DNA of 64,000 nt from Cognatundibacterium luofuense (GCF_018139685.1 NZ_JAGSPN010000011.1:1-64000); one strand, 5' to 3'. Shown: positions 18,633 through 28,873, counted from the first letter of the stretch. Numbers and translations: made by a program. The notes: generated from the letters alone by a model not told the origin.

Positions 18633-20888
18633 ATGTCAAAAGAAACGCCAGTGTCCGCGTTCAAGCCGTATATACCGGCCAACGCGCAACTGCCGGAAAT
18701 GACCGCCCGCGCCCTGATTATGGGTGTGGTGCTGGGGATGATTTTCGGTGCTTCGTCGCTGTATCTGGTGCTGAAAGTCGGTCTGACCGTCAGCGCTTCG
18801 ATTCCGGTCGCAGTGATTGCGATCACGCTGTTCCGCCTCAGTAATAAATTCGGTGCAAAAGATTCCACCATTCTGGAAAACAGTATTACCCAGACTGCCG
18901 GTTCTGCCGGTGAATCGCTGGCCTTCGGCCTTGGTGTGACGATGCCGGCCATTCTGATTCTGGGTTTCGATCTGGAAATTTCCCGCGTGATGCTGGTTGG
19001 CTGTCTTGGTGGTTTGCTCGGTATTCTGCTGATGATCCCGATGCGCCGCACCATGATCGTGGAAAAACACGGCGAACTGAAATATCCGGAAGGCACTGCC
19101 TGTGCGGAAGTACTGAAAGCCGCTGCCACCGAAACATCGCGTGAAGCAGCCGGTGAAGCCAGCAACCCGAATGCGGCAGAAGACGCTAACCGCCGTGCGA
19201 AAATTATTTTCGGCGGCTTCGGTATCGGTCTGCTGTATAAAATCGCTAACGTTGCTCTGCGCGGCTGGAAAGATACGCCGGAAGTGACTTTTGGCGCGCC
19301 GCTGAAAGCCGGTTCGCTGGGTGCGGAAGTATCGCCGGAATTGCTGGGCGTTGGTTATATCATCGGCCCGCGTATTGCTGCCGTTATGGCGGCCGGTGGC
19401 GTGATGTCTTACCTGCTGCTGATTCCGATGATCAAATTCTTTGGCGATGCGCTGACCGTACCGCTGACACCGGGCACCAAGCTGATCAGCGAGATGTCGC
19501 CGCACGATATCCGCAGCGCCTACGTGCTGTATATCGGTGCCGGTGCGGTCGCTGCCGGCGGTCTGGTCAGTCTCGGCCGTGCAATGCCAACCATCTGGCG
19601 CAGCCTGAGTGCTGGTCTGTCCGGTATGCGCGGCGGTAAAGCGCAAATCGAATCCGTATTGCGTACCGATCAGGATATTCCGCTGAAATGGGTAGTGATC
19701 GGTGCACTGGCAATTATCGCCGTGATTACCTTCGCCACACCACTGCACATGAATTTCCTCGGTGCGCTGCTGATTCTGGTGTTCGGCTTCCTGTTTGCGA
19801 CAGTATCTTCGCGCCTGACCGGTGAAATCGGTTCATCTTCGAACCCGATTTCCGGTATGACAGTCGCCACCCTGCTGTTCACCTGTCTGATCTTCCTGAT
19901 CATGGGCTGGACCGGTGGTCAGTATTACGTGACTGCGTTGTCGGTCGGTGCGATTGTCTGTATCGCTTCCAGCAATGCCGGTACGACATCGCAGGACCTG
20001 AAAACCGGTTATCTGGTCGGCTCCACACCGCGCTTGCAACAGTATGCCATTCTGGCTGGTGCATTTTCGTCCGCGCTGATTCTGGGCCCGATTCTGCTGA
20101 AACTGAACGATGCCGGCACGATTTATGTTCCGGCAGCACAGGTGGCACCGGCACTGAAAACCGACGCAACCCGTCTGACAGAAACTGCCGTGCTGCAAGG
20201 ACCGCAGGCTGAACAGGATAAAAATACTTACAAAGTCTGGCATAAAGCGGACAGCAACGGCGCACCTGCCGGTAAGTATCTGGTTAACAATGAAGGTCAG
20301 GCAGTGTATCTGGTGGATCCGGGTATCAACGGTGCATACAACAAACGCCCTGACGGTACTGAAGTGAAGAAATTCGATGCGCCAAAAGCCGTACTGATGT
20401 CTTACATCATCAAAGGTATTCTGGATCAGCAACTGCCGTGGACGCTGGTACTGTTCGGCGTGATGATTGCACTGGTACTGGAAATGTCCGGCATTCCTTC
20501 GCTGGCGTTTGCCGTGGGCGTGTATCTGCCATTGTCATCCTCTGCTCCGTTGTTTATCGGCGGCATGATCCGCTGGCTGGTGGATCGCCGCAATAACAAG
20601 CTGGATCAGTACAAAAACCTGAATGAAGAAGAAATGCAGGCTGCAGGTGACCGCAGCAATGGCGTTCTGCTGTCTTCCGGCTACATCGCCGGTGGTGCGC
20701 TGGCCGGTATCATCATCGCGTTCACTGCGGGTGTCCTGGTGGATCTGGATAAATCGCTCAATGACTGGGCGACTGCCAATAATCCATTCTTCAACGGCCC
20801 GAATGCGAATCTGCTGACCATGATTCCTTACGTGCTGATCGCAGCGGTACTGTACTTCGTTGCACGTGAGAAAAACAAAGCGAACTGA
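18633..20888 (+). CDS. OPT family oligopeptide transporter
   Basis: A 751-aa polytopic inner-membrane protein with conserved OPT blocks (NSITQTAGSAGESLAFG, MRRTMIVEKHGELKYPEG, GEIGSSSNPISGMTVATL). OPT proteins import small peptides or metal-peptide chelates by proton symport. A soluble loop of about 120 residues lies around 500-600. AAAGG upstream serves as RBS. Several long minus-strand frames over it are antisense artefacts. Confidence 0.92.
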   Translation: MSKETPVSAFKPYIPANAQLPEMTARALIMGVVLGMIFGASSLYLVLKVGLTVSASIPVAVIAITLFRLSNKFGAKDSTILENSITQTAGSAGESLAFGLGVTMPAILILGFDLEISRVMLVGCLGGLLGILLMIPMRRTMIVEKHGELKYPEGTACAEVLKAAATETSREAAGEASNPNAAEDANRRAKIIFGGFGIGLLYKIANVALRGWKDTPEVTFGAPLKAGSLGAEVSPELLGVGYIIGPRIAAVMAAGGVMSYLLLIPMIKFFGDALTVPLTPGTKLISEMSPHDIRSAYVLYIGAGAVAAGGLVSLGRAMPTIWRSLSAGLSGMRGGKAQIESVLRTDQDIPLKWVVIGALAIIAVITFATPLHMNFLGALLILVFGFLFATVSSRLTGEIGSSSNPISGMTVATLLFTCLIFLIMGWTGGQYYVTALSVGAIVCIASSNAGTTSQDLKTGYLVGSTPRLQQYAILAGAFSSALILGPILLKLNDAGTIYVPAAQVAPALKTDATRLTETAVLQGPQAEQDKNTYKVWHKADSNGAPAGKYLVNNEGQAVYLVDPGINGAYNKRPDGTEVKKFDAPKAVLMSYIIKGILDQQLPWTLVLFGVMIALVLEMSGIPSLAFAVGVYLPLSSSAPLFIGGMIRWLVDRRNNKLDQYKNLNEEEMQAAGDRSNGVLLSSGYIAGGALAGIIIAFTAGVLVDLDKSLNDWATANNPFFNGPNANLLTMIPYVLIAAVLYFVAREKNKAN

Positions 20889-20891
20889 ACG

Positions 20892-20946
20892 GGCTGCACG
20901 GACTGAACACACTGAGCACACTCGGTGCAACCCGTTCAATCCGTGC
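20892..20946 (+). other. Extended imperfect stem after the OPT gene
   Basis: TGCACGGACTGAAC is nearly complementary to GTTCAATCCGTGCA about 25 nt later, with an internal GCACACTCGGTGC hairpin. It lies in the 3' untranslated region ahead of the real terminator and could protect mRNA or form part of a small RNA. Confidence 0.4.
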
Positions 20947-20993
20947 AATCAATCAGTAAGCAGACAGCAGCCTGACCAGCAGCTGCAGGAGTA

Positions 20994-21032
20994 AAAAAGG
21001 CCGGGCGTCTGAATGCGCTCCGGCCTTTTTCT
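20994..21032 (+). terminator. Rho-independent terminator of the OPT unit
   Basis: An 11-bp stem AAAAAGGCCGG / CCGGCCTTTTT around a 15-nt loop, flanked by T residues. Confidence 0.92.
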
Positions 21033-21126
21033 TTACCTGCAGATGCCCAGCGATTACAATGCGCCCTCTAAGCTGCCGTTCTGCCGGACCGCAGCATCTC
21101 TCATCCACAACTGCCCTGCCCATCCT

Positions 21127-21390
21127 ATGCAATCCAACGTTAAAGACCGGAATCAGAAAATCATTGCCCTCGACGATATCGTCCGCGTTGTGCATTTCAG
21201 TGAAGATTTCATTGATGCCTTTCCGGAAGACGAACAAATCCTGATTTCTTCGATGGTGGGTCAGTTCTTCCGCGTTGTTGCGATTGATGAAGACGGCGCA
21301 CCCTGCATCATGCGCGAATGGCATGACGAGAAAGGTCATCCGCAATCACACGTGATTGCACTGGATGGTGACGAAGTCGAGAAAATCTGA
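21127..21390 (+). CDS. Small acidic protein of unknown function
   Basis: An 87-aa soluble protein rich in Asp/Glu, with a hydrophobic core segment ILISSMVGQFFRVVAIDED and the C-terminus VIALDGDEVEKI. I do not recognise a family. I chose ATG 21127 because the longer frame starts inside the preceding terminator. No strong RBS is visible. It looks like a genuine gene from its codon pattern and isolation, but function is unknown. Confidence 0.6.
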   Translation: MQSNVKDRNQKIIALDDIVRVVHFSEDFIDAFPEDEQILISSMVGQFFRVVAIDEDGAPCIMREWHDEKGHPQSHVIALDGDEVEKI

Positions 21391-21406
21391 GCCTGCAAAC
21401 GCGCGC

Positions 21407-21525
21407 ATTGTGCAGAAGTCCGCATCGGGCAAAAATACAGGGTGTCCCGAAGCCCGGACTTTCTGCCGACGTCAGGGAAAATGGCGTTTTTTTCTGTGCA
21501 GGACTCCGCATTTGACCTGTTTTTG
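21407..21525 (+). repeat. Dispersed intergenic repeat, copy B
   Basis: Begins ATTGTGCAGAAGTCCGCAT, contains CCGGACTTTCTGCCGACG at its centre and ends CTGTGCAGGACTCCGCATTT. It lies in the 310-nt gap between the convergent small acidic gene and flgL; the rest of the gap is the flg terminator. Confidence 0.8.
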
Positions 21526-21632
21526 AGCTCTCAGAACCTGTTCACCCGTTTTTTACGGTTTTTGCGCGTTCTGTGCTCTCTGGCTGCAATCTCTGTGCTG
21601 ACAGACTTCGCCGATCCGGTTCAAATCCGGAT

Positions 21633-21676
21633 AAAAAAACGGCCGGAGCCTGCAATAAACGCAGCACTCAGGCCGT
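21633..21676 (-). terminator. Terminator of the flgB-L operon
   Basis: On the minus strand ACGGCC pairs with GGCCGT across a 26-nt loop and is followed by seven T residues. It lies 25 nt after the flgL stop. Confidence 0.7.
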
Positions 21677-21700
21677 ATCGCCCCGCTATGACAGCGAAAC

Positions 21701-22909
21701 TCAGTTGATATAGCTGAACAGCGATAAATTCGCCGTTTTCACAAACGATTGCTGAGCAGCCTGTAACACAAACTGTTGCTGCGTCAGATCACTGATCGCT
21801 TTCACATAATCCACATCCTGAATTTCAGACAGCGATTGTTTGAAGGCAATACCTTTTGCATCGCCCTGCGCATTCAGTGAATCAATCTCTTGCAAGCTGA
21901 CACCCAACTGACCTCGCGCCACCAGCGTATTGTTCAGCGACATATCGACGTTATTGTTGGCCTGCGTTAATGCTGCAGTCAGATCCTTTTTCGCAGTCAC
22001 TGAAGTTGCTGGAGAGTTCAGAATATTGATTGCGTCCGTCAGTGTTTCAAAAATGTTCTGATTACCGGGCTGGACCGAAAACTTATCGCCCGGTGCCGGC
22101 GGGTTCGGCGTATTCGTGACGGTCAGGCTGATGCCATCAAAAACGACCGGTGTACCGCTAGTGTATGGAGTCAGTGGCAGTACGGTGCCACCTGTCGTCT
22201 TATTCATCACCGAAACTTGTGTACCGGTATTATCAAAGGTCAGCTCATAGTTCTGACCAGTCAGCGCCGCAGCGTTTGAAATACTGGCGGTTGCCACTCC
22301 CTGACCGACATTTGATGAATTCGGAACGACATTGAACGTATTCGATGAAGTCCGGATATTGCCGAAAATCTGGTCGCCGGACATTGTCAGTGGTAACTGA
22401 CGCGCACTGTCCACCTGAAGGTAACGTTGCCCCTGATCACCGTTGTAGTTCGCACCATTGATAGTTTTACTGAATGGCGCTGTCGTCGTCGAAAATCCCG
22501 CAAACAAGTAGCCACCGGTTCCGTCCGTAGAATTGGCAAGCCCCAGTAAGTGATCAAGATTCCCCTGCAACTCATTCGCAATCGAGGCACGGTCTGAATC
22601 AGATAAAACTCCGTTGCCCGCTTTCACAATCAACGACTTGATGCTGTGCATCGTATCGGTGACATTTCCCAACACACCGTCTGCAATACTCAGCGTGTTA
22701 GTGATGCTCTTGCGATTCGTTGCAAACTGCTCATTCATCGAATCCGCCTGCTGTATCACCAGTGCACGCGCGGAACCGATCGGATCATCTTCCGGAGAAA
22801 GAACACGGCGGCCGGATGAAATCTGCTGCTGAGTTTTATTGATACCCACCTGTAAATCACTGATTTTATTGGTGGACGACGAGAAAATCGTATTTGTACT
22901 GATACGCAT
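21701..22909 (-). CDS. flgL: Flagellar hook-filament junction protein FlgL (HAP3)
   Basis: 402 aa. N-terminal MRISTNTIFSSSTNKISDLQ and the C-terminal DYVKAISDLTQQQFVLQAAQ are the helical D0/D1 segments that pack in the hook-filament axis. The centre (about 200-285) holds a beta-rich module similar to those in FlgK. It is the last gene of the operon, 8 nt after flgK. Confidence 0.94.
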   Translation of the reverse strand: MRISTNTIFSSSTNKISDLQVGINKTQQQISSGRRVLSPEDDPIGSARALVIQQADSMNEQFATNRKSITNTLSIADGVLGNVTDTMHSIKSLIVKAGNGVLSDSDRASIANELQGNLDHLLGLANSTDGTGGYLFAGFSTTTAPFSKTINGANYNGDQGQRYLQVDSARQLPLTMSGDQIFGNIRTSSNTFNVVPNSSNVGQGVATASISNAAALTGQNYELTFDNTGTQVSVMNKTTGGTVLPLTPYTSGTPVVFDGISLTVTNTPNPPAPGDKFSVQPGNQNIFETLTDAINILNSPATSVTAKKDLTAALTQANNNVDMSLNNTLVARGQLGVSLQEIDSLNAQGDAKGIAFKQSLSEIQDVDYVKAISDLTQQQFVLQAAQQSFVKTANLSLFSYIN

Positions 22910-22917
22910 GATTAAAC

Positions 22918-25164
22918 CTATCTGCCGATATTCAGCAATGCATCAAACAAGGTGCTGGCAATCTGCATCAGTTTGCCGGCGGCCTGATAAGCCTGCTGGT
23001 AGCGCAGCAAATTCGCCGCTTCTTCATCCAGATTCACCCCGGATTCGCTTTGCTGAGCAGTCACTGCCTGCTGCAGCATTTTGTTTTCAGAATCTTTGGT
23101 CACAGCCAGTTCACTGGTTTTGTTACCAATCTGACTCACAAACTGCGCGTATGAACCCTGAATCGTGGTGCTGTTCCCGTTCATGAAATTGGCAGTCTGA
23201 ATTTTTGCCAGTTCCAGTGCATTCCGGTTGTCGCCACCGCCACTGGCATTCGGACCGATATTAAACACATCACCGTTCGCAGGTGCGCCCGTCAGTGTGA
23301 CACTGCTGCCGTTAAAACTGTATGTAGCACCCGGCGTGTATGGCACGGGCGTACCGGCAGTGTAGATTGTGCTGCTGTTGCCATTTTTAACTGTTACGTT
23401 AGCACCGGCCGGGAAGCCAGACAATGTATTCGTCGCCGATGCAAATGTCAGCTTAGAAGCTGTCGCCGGTATCGCACTTCCCAGTGTGAATGTATCGCCA
23501 TTTGCCGGAGCACCCGTTCCGTTACTGATCGAAAAACTCATCCCGGCGACGCTGATGGTGGCACCGCTGGTATAGGGTACGGTCGCTGGCGGGTTATAGT
23601 TTGTCTGAGTACCACCACTCGTAACTGTCACTACCTGCCCTGCCGGAAATCCCGTCAGATTACCGCCGGAGTATGTCAGCGTTACCGGAGAAGCGACAGC
23701 CGATCCTTTAAATGCATCGTCTGTTTTTACAGTACCGATGGTCGCAGTTGCAGATGTGGTATTCGTCGCTACCGGAGAGTCCTGCACACCGTTTGAAATT
23801 TTTCCGGTACCGGTGTTGGTACTGGGAATGGACGTCGTCATTGGTGCTGCAGCAGCAACTTTGTTCGGGTCAATAATTTGCACCGCAATGCCGGCTGCGG
23901 CGTAGGCAGTCGGTTTAATCTGAAACTCATCGCCGGCGGCAGGCTGAGGCTGTGGTGGCTGGGGAAATTCAAACCGCACACCGTCCACGGTCACTGGTTG
24001 CGAAGTCGCATTCGTGATCACGCCATCTGACATGCGGGTAACACGGTATTGTCCGGCAGCGGTTACCTGCAAACGATAATCGCTGGTCGTTAACTGGGAT
24101 GCATCCGTCACGCTGGCTGTCAGCAAAGCCTGACTGGTATTCGACGAAGATGGCTTAACCACTGGCGGGTCAATTTTAAAGAATTGCGTGCCGGCCTGAC
24201 CGTTCAGATCCTGCCCCAGTGTATGCTGATCATTAAACGCTGTTGCCACACCAATCGCAATACGGCCAATCGAACTTTGCGCCGGATCCAGGGTATTCGC
24301 ACGGAAATCAAACAATCCGCCCAGCTTGCCACCCGGCAAACCATTTTCCGGAATCTGCGTCAGTTTTCCGTTTGAAGTGTAAGCAATCTCGGTACGGGTA
24401 GGATCAGTCGGCGACACACTGACCTGTAACTGATTCACCGCCCCGCCCAGTACGATAGGCTGCCCGTTACCGATAAACACATTGTATTTATTGTCTTGCG
24501 GAATGACAGTCACTTTAGTCAGTTTGGACAGCTCGGTCACAATCTGATCGCGCTGATCCAGCAAGTCATTCGGCGGAGAGCCGGTCGTGCTTTGCGATTT
24601 TGCAATCGTATCGTTCAGCGCCGCCAGTTCCGTGGCATAAGCATTGATGCTGGTAACTGCTGTATTGATTTCGCCATTGATGTCGTTACGGATCATATCC
24701 ATACGACCCTGCAAGTCATTCAGACGGCTCGACAAAGCCTGCCCGGTTGACAGAACTGATTGCCGCGCAGCAGCACCGGCAGTACCGTTCGGACTGGACG
24801 ACAGATTCTGTACAGCCTTGAAGAAATCCTGCAGCGCAGGTGTGACACCTGCTGACGAATCTGCGACCAGATTATTGATTTGTTTAATCTGCGTGTAATA
24901 CGCGTCAATCTGATTCGTGCTGGTTTGTGCAGCGTTAACTTGCTGACCAATAAACTGATTGTACTGACGCTGAATCAGGCTGATCGACACCCCTTGCCCG
25001 ACAAACGCACCGCCGAGATTCTGTGGCGGATTCGCAGTTTGTACCAGCACCTGTCTGCTGTAACCCGGCGTTGCCGAGTTAGCAATATTATGACCGGTGG
25101 TAGTAATGCCCATCTGCGCAGCCTGCAAGGCGGTCTGGCCGATGTTCAGAATATTGGTACCCAT
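22918..25164 (-). CDS. flgK: Flagellar hook-associated protein FlgK (HAP1), enlarged
   Basis: 748 aa, longer than the roughly 550-650 usual for FlgK. The N-terminus has ALQAAQMGITTTGHNIANS and the C-terminus GVNLDEEAANLLRYQQAYQA, both typical. The middle (about 350-640) has three beta-rich modules. The last two, about 497-568 and 570-638, are tandem copies sharing LTxFPAG, VPYTxGAT and GAPANGDxF. The protein joins hook and filament at the cell surface. Confidence 0.94.
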   Translation of the reverse strand: MGTNILNIGQTALQAAQMGITTTGHNIANSATPGYSRQVLVQTANPPQNLGGAFVGQGVSISLIQRQYNQFIGQQVNAAQTSTNQIDAYYTQIKQINNLVADSSAGVTPALQDFFKAVQNLSSSPNGTAGAAARQSVLSTGQALSSRLNDLQGRMDMIRNDINGEINTAVTSINAYATELAALNDTIAKSQSTTGSPPNDLLDQRDQIVTELSKLTKVTVIPQDNKYNVFIGNGQPIVLGGAVNQLQVSVSPTDPTRTEIAYTSNGKLTQIPENGLPGGKLGGLFDFRANTLDPAQSSIGRIAIGVATAFNDQHTLGQDLNGQAGTQFFKIDPPVVKPSSSNTSQALLTASVTDASQLTTSDYRLQVTAAGQYRVTRMSDGVITNATSQPVTVDGVRFEFPQPPQPQPAAGDEFQIKPTAYAAAGIAVQIIDPNKVAAAAPMTTSIPSTNTGTGKISNGVQDSPVATNTTSATATIGTVKTDDAFKGSAVASPVTLTYSGGNLTGFPAGQVVTVTSGGTQTNYNPPATVPYTSGATISVAGMSFSISNGTGAPANGDTFTLGSAIPATASKLTFASATNTLSGFPAGANVTVKNGNSSTIYTAGTPVPYTPGATYSFNGSSVTLTGAPANGDVFNIGPNASGGGDNRNALELAKIQTANFMNGNSTTIQGSYAQFVSQIGNKTSELAVTKDSENKMLQQAVTAQQSESGVNLDEEAANLLRYQQAYQAAGKLMQIASTLFDALLNIGR

Positions 25165-25287
25165 AGATTAACCTGTGTAGAGAGTCGCCGGTTTCAACCG
25201 GTTCGCATCAGGGTTTTCGGCGCAAAAGCATCAAACTTTAGCTGTTACCCTCAGGAAATCCGAAAAGACCTGTCGCACCGGCCTGGT

Positions 25288-26202
25288 TTACGCAGACAGC
25301 GTCTGCTTAATGATTTTTGTTAATTTTGCAGCATAGTTCGGATCTGTTGCATATCCTGCACGTTGCAAGCCTTGCGCGAACTGCACAGCGTCTTTCGCAT
25401 TTGCAATGACGGATTCATAACGCGGATTACGTGTCAGCAGGCGGGCATAATCTTTGAATGCGTCAGCATAACTGTCGTAGGCTTTGAATTTTTCTACGCG
25501 GCGCTGCGCCACGCCATTGATGTATTCCGTTGTTACAGCATCAACGGTTTTACCTTTCCAGTCTTTGGTTGCTTTGACACCGAAGATATTATGGCTGTTT
25601 GTACCATCGACCGTTTTGATTTCTTTTTTACCCCAGCCAGTTTCTAAAGCAGCCTGACCGAGCATAAATTTCGCAGGAATACCGGTTTCACGACTGGCCT
25701 CTTCTGCATGCGCACCAAGACGATTCTGGAATTCACGTACGTGGGCCGGGCCGGATGTGACTACCTGCGCCGTGCTGTCACTGCCTGAGGTTTCCATACG
25801 ACGGTTCGCCAGATAGGCATCAATACCGCGCGCCAGCGTATTGCCCACCGGCTGTGTTGTCTGCGTTCCGTTCTCAGGCTGCACAGCCTGCTGCAGGGAT
25901 TGATGCGTCAGCTGTCGCACCAGTGCATCAGCCAGCCCCATCCCCTTATTCGCCATATGCTGAGACAATTGCTGATCCAGCATGGCAGTAAAAGTTTTGG
26001 TTTGCTCGGTATCGAACATGCCATCCTGCCCGGAAGCCTGACGCATGGATTTCAGCATGTTATTCAGCAGCAATGCTTCGAACTGTTTGGCAGCAGCACG
26101 AACGGACTCTTGCGAATTATCTTTCGCCTGAGAGCGCAGACCATCCAGGCTGCGCGTATCGAACGCAGCGGTACTGGTCGTGTATTCGTTGCCCCTGATC
26201 AT
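25288..26202 (-). CDS. flgJ: Flagellar rod-cap protein / muramidase FlgJ
   Basis: 304 aa, the bifunctional type. The N-terminal rod-capping domain has FEALLLNNMLKSMRQASGQ; the C-terminal glucosaminidase-like domain (about 155-304) has AQAALETGWGKKEIK and NIFGVKATKDWKG. It opens the peptidoglycan for the rod. It ends about 120 nt before flgK. Confidence 0.95.
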   Translation of the reverse strand: MIRGNEYTTSTAAFDTRSLDGLRSQAKDNSQESVRAAAKQFEALLLNNMLKSMRQASGQDGMFDTEQTKTFTAMLDQQLSQHMANKGMGLADALVRQLTHQSLQQAVQPENGTQTTQPVGNTLARGIDAYLANRRMETSGSDSTAQVVTSGPAHVREFQNRLGAHAEEASRETGIPAKFMLGQAALETGWGKKEIKTVDGTNSHNIFGVKATKDWKGKTVDAVTTEYINGVAQRRVEKFKAYDSYADAFKDYARLLTRNPRYESVIANAKDAVQFAQGLQRAGYATDPNYAAKLTKIIKQTLSA

Positions 26203-26213
26203 GTTTTTCTCAC

Positions 26214-27323
26214 TCAGATAATTTCAAGATCCGCACGCAAAGCGCCTGCTGCCTTCATCGCCTGTAAAATCGCCAGCAAATCCTGTGGTGTTGCACCAAT
26301 TGCATTGAGTGCTTTCACCACATCAGCCAGCGAAGTGCCTGCTTTCAGCATCAGTAACTGTCCCGGATCTTTGGTAATGCTGATATTAGAATTCGCCGTC
26401 GCCGTCGTCTGTCCCGCTGCCAGCGGATTCGGCTGACTGACACCGTTATCGGTACTGATCACCACCGATAAATTACCGTGCGCAACTGCACAGGTTTCCA
26501 GCGTCACTGCCTGATTCATCACGATAGAACCGGTACGTGCATTCAGAATGACTTTTGCTGCCTGCTGCGCAGGCGTCACGTCTAGACTTTCCAGTTGCCC
26601 GAGAAACGCAATACGCTGATCCGGTGAAGCTGGCGCGCGAACCTGAATCGAGCGCCCGTCCAGTGCCGCTGCCGTACCCTGACCAAAACGGCGGTTGATC
26701 GCATCGACCACTTTGCTGGCTGTCGAAAAATCTGCCTGATTTAAATCCAGCTGTACCAGATCACCTTGAGTCAGGGGTGACTGCACCGCGCGTTCTACTG
26801 TCGCGCCGCCGGAAATCCGGCCAACGCTTAAATGATTAACCTGCGCTTTTGCACCATTCGCCGCTGCGCCGACACCACCAACCAGCACATTACCCTGCGC
26901 CATACCGTAAATCTGACCATCTGCGCCTTTCAGCGGCGTCATCAATAATGTGCCCCCGCGCAGGCTTTTAGCATTCCCCATCGACGACACTGTCACATCC
27001 ATCGCCTGCCCCGGTTGCGCAAACGGTGGCAGACTTGCCGTTACCATGACGGCTGCCACGTTCTTTAACTGAAGACTGGTACCGGTCGGCAAACTGATAC
27101 CCATCTGCTGCAACATACTGACGATGCTCTGCACGGTAAACGGCGTCTGTGTCGTCTGATCACCGGTACCATCCAGACCGACTACCAGTCCGTATCCAAG
27201 TAACTGATTCTGGCGAACACCCTGAATGCCCGCCAGATCTTTCAGGCGTTCTGCCTGAACGGTGGCCGGCATCAGTGCGACACTGACACAAGCGGCAAGC
27301 AGGCATTTTGCGAGCGTTTTCAT
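26214..27323 (-). CDS. flgI: Flagellar P-ring protein FlgI
   Basis: 369 aa from ATG 27323, which has AGGA 6 nt upstream; an upstream GTG is less likely. Signal peptide MKTLAKCLLAACVSVALMPA. The mature start has RLKDLAGIQGVRQNQLLGYG, strongly conserved in P-ring subunits assembled in the peptidoglycan layer with help from FlgA. Confidence 0.96.
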   Translation of the reverse strand: MKTLAKCLLAACVSVALMPATVQAERLKDLAGIQGVRQNQLLGYGLVVGLDGTGDQTTQTPFTVQSIVSMLQQMGISLPTGTSLQLKNVAAVMVTASLPPFAQPGQAMDVTVSSMGNAKSLRGGTLLMTPLKGADGQIYGMAQGNVLVGGVGAAANGAKAQVNHLSVGRISGGATVERAVQSPLTQGDLVQLDLNQADFSTASKVVDAINRRFGQGTAAALDGRSIQVRAPASPDQRIAFLGQLESLDVTPAQQAAKVILNARTGSIVMNQAVTLETCAVAHGNLSVVISTDNGVSQPNPLAAGQTTATANSNISITKDPGQLLMLKAGTSLADVVKALNAIGATPQDLLAILQAMKAAGALRADLEII

Positions 27324-27339
27324 AGCAATCCTCACTTAC

Positions 27340-28005
27340 TTACATTGGCAACAGACTTTGGAAAAAGCGACTCAGCATAGAGCTGAACTCCGCCTTATCG
27401 AGCCTGGAAGTTGACCTGTATTCAAAACGTGCATCTGCAACTTGCGTTGAATTCACCATATTGCCGGCAGCAATGGAAGTCGGGTTCACGATACCGGAAA
27501 AGCGCACAAACTCTGCACCTTTATCAAAAGCCAGTTGTTTTTCACCGCTGACCAGCAAGTTCCCGTTCGGCAGCACATCGATCACGGTCGCTGTAATCGT
27601 TCCGGTAAAGGTATTGCTGGCAGTTTCCGCACCTTTTTCATCGACTTTTGAACCGGCGCTGGTGCTCAGCGAGCCGCGTGACGTCACAGCCGTACCAAGG
27701 CCAAACAGACTCGGCGTTGCCATCGACGTACTGGCTGTTTTACTACCGGAATTTGCGCTGGATTTTGCAGCGGAAGTTTTTTCGCTGATGTTGATGGTCA
27801 GCACATCACCGATCATGCGTGCACGGTTATCTTCATACATCGGACGATAGGAGGCACTCTGAAAAATTGCACCATTCACTTCCCGCATTGGCTTCGCCGA
27901 CTGCGGAGTCATGGACATTGGCTGATGCACAATCGGCGCTGGTGTCGTTGCGCAAGCCGATAACAACAGCATTGTCAGCAAGCTGATCACGATGTGATTT
28001 TTCAT
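27340..28005 (-). CDS. flgH: Flagellar L-ring lipoprotein FlgH
   Basis: 221 aa. Lipobox LLLSACA gives a lipidated Cys at about residue 18. Conserved ISEKTSAAKSSAN and GNLLVSGEKQLAF segments. It forms the outer-membrane L ring around the rod. Confidence 0.95.
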   Translation of the reverse strand: MKNHIVISLLTMLLLSACATTPAPIVHQPMSMTPQSAKPMREVNGAIFQSASYRPMYEDNRARMIGDVLTINISEKTSAAKSSANSGSKTASTSMATPSLFGLGTAVTSRGSLSTSAGSKVDEKGAETASNTFTGTITATVIDVLPNGNLLVSGEKQLAFDKGAEFVRFSGIVNPTSIAAGNMVNSTQVADARFEYRSTSRLDKAEFSSMLSRFFQSLLPM

Positions 28006-28022
28006 TTCAAACCCCGCGAATA

Positions 28023-28805
28023 TTAAAGCTGCGATAATTTCTGCAACATCTGATCCGATGTGGAAATGGCCTTACTGTTTATTTCATATGCACGCTGTGT
28101 CTGAATCATATTCACCAGCTCTTCCGCAACATTCACATTCGATGTTTCTACAAAATTCTGAATCAGCAGACCAGCGCCATTAGTACCCGGTGTATTCGCA
28201 TTCGGGTTGCCTGAGGCAGCAGTTTCTACAAACAGGTTCTCACCCAGCGACTGTAGTCCGGCAGGATTAATAAACGTTGCCAGCTGCAATGAGCCAACCT
28301 GCACCGGCGCTGCAGATCCCGGCTGCATCACAGACACCGTACCATCGCGTCCAACCGTAATGCTTTGGGCATTGCCCGGAATCGTAATTGCAGGCTGAAT
28401 CACATAACCGCTTGAGGTCACCAACTGACCCTGGCTGTCAGACTGAAAGGAACCGTCACGGGTATAGGCTGTTGTGCCATCTGGCAGCAGTACCTGAAAG
28501 AACCCTTGTCCCTGAATAGCGACATCCTTACTGTTACCGGTTTGCTGCAAATTACCCTGTGTAAAAATTTTTTCAGTTGCCACCGGACGTACACCGGTAC
28601 CGAGCTGCAAACCGGAAGGCAATTGTGTTTGCTGTGAACTCTGACCACCGGGCTGACGCACAGTCTGATACAGAAGATCTTCGAATACTGCACGGGAGCG
28701 CTTAAAGCCAGTGGTACTGACGTTTGCCAGGTTATTTGAAATCACATCCATCTGCGTTTGCTGCGCATCCAGACCGGTTTTTGCAATCCACAATGAACGT
28801 ATCAT
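28023..28805 (-). CDS. flgG: Flagellar distal rod protein FlgG
   Basis: 260 aa. N-terminal [20 protein letters not shown] and [20 protein letters not shown]-terminal [20 protein letters not shown]. It forms the distal rod through the P and L rings. Confidence 0.96.
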   Translation of the reverse strand: MIRSLWIAKTGLDAQQTQMDVISNNLANVSTTGFKRSRAVFEDLLYQTVRQPGGQSSQQTQLPSGLQLGTGVRPVATEKIFTQGNLQQTGNSKDVAIQGQGFFQVLLPDGTTAYTRDGSFQSDSQGQLVTSSGYVIQPAITIPGNAQSITVGRDGTVSVMQPGSAAPVQVGSLQLATFINPAGLQSLGENLFVETAASGNPNANTPGTNGAGLLIQNFVETSNVNVAEELVNMIQTQRAYEINSKAISTSDQMLQKLSQL

Positions 28806-28873
28806 GATTTTCTCCCGCCGTTTCCGGCTTGCTTTACTGACTAACTGTTACCGCTATTCTGCACCAGCATGCA

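Noticed and set aside
18636-19748. Long minus-strand reading frame (370 codons) across the OPT gene
   Set aside because: It mirrors the codon structure of the OPT gene, has low-complexity composition rich in Gln, His and Thr, and no family similarity; antisense artefact.
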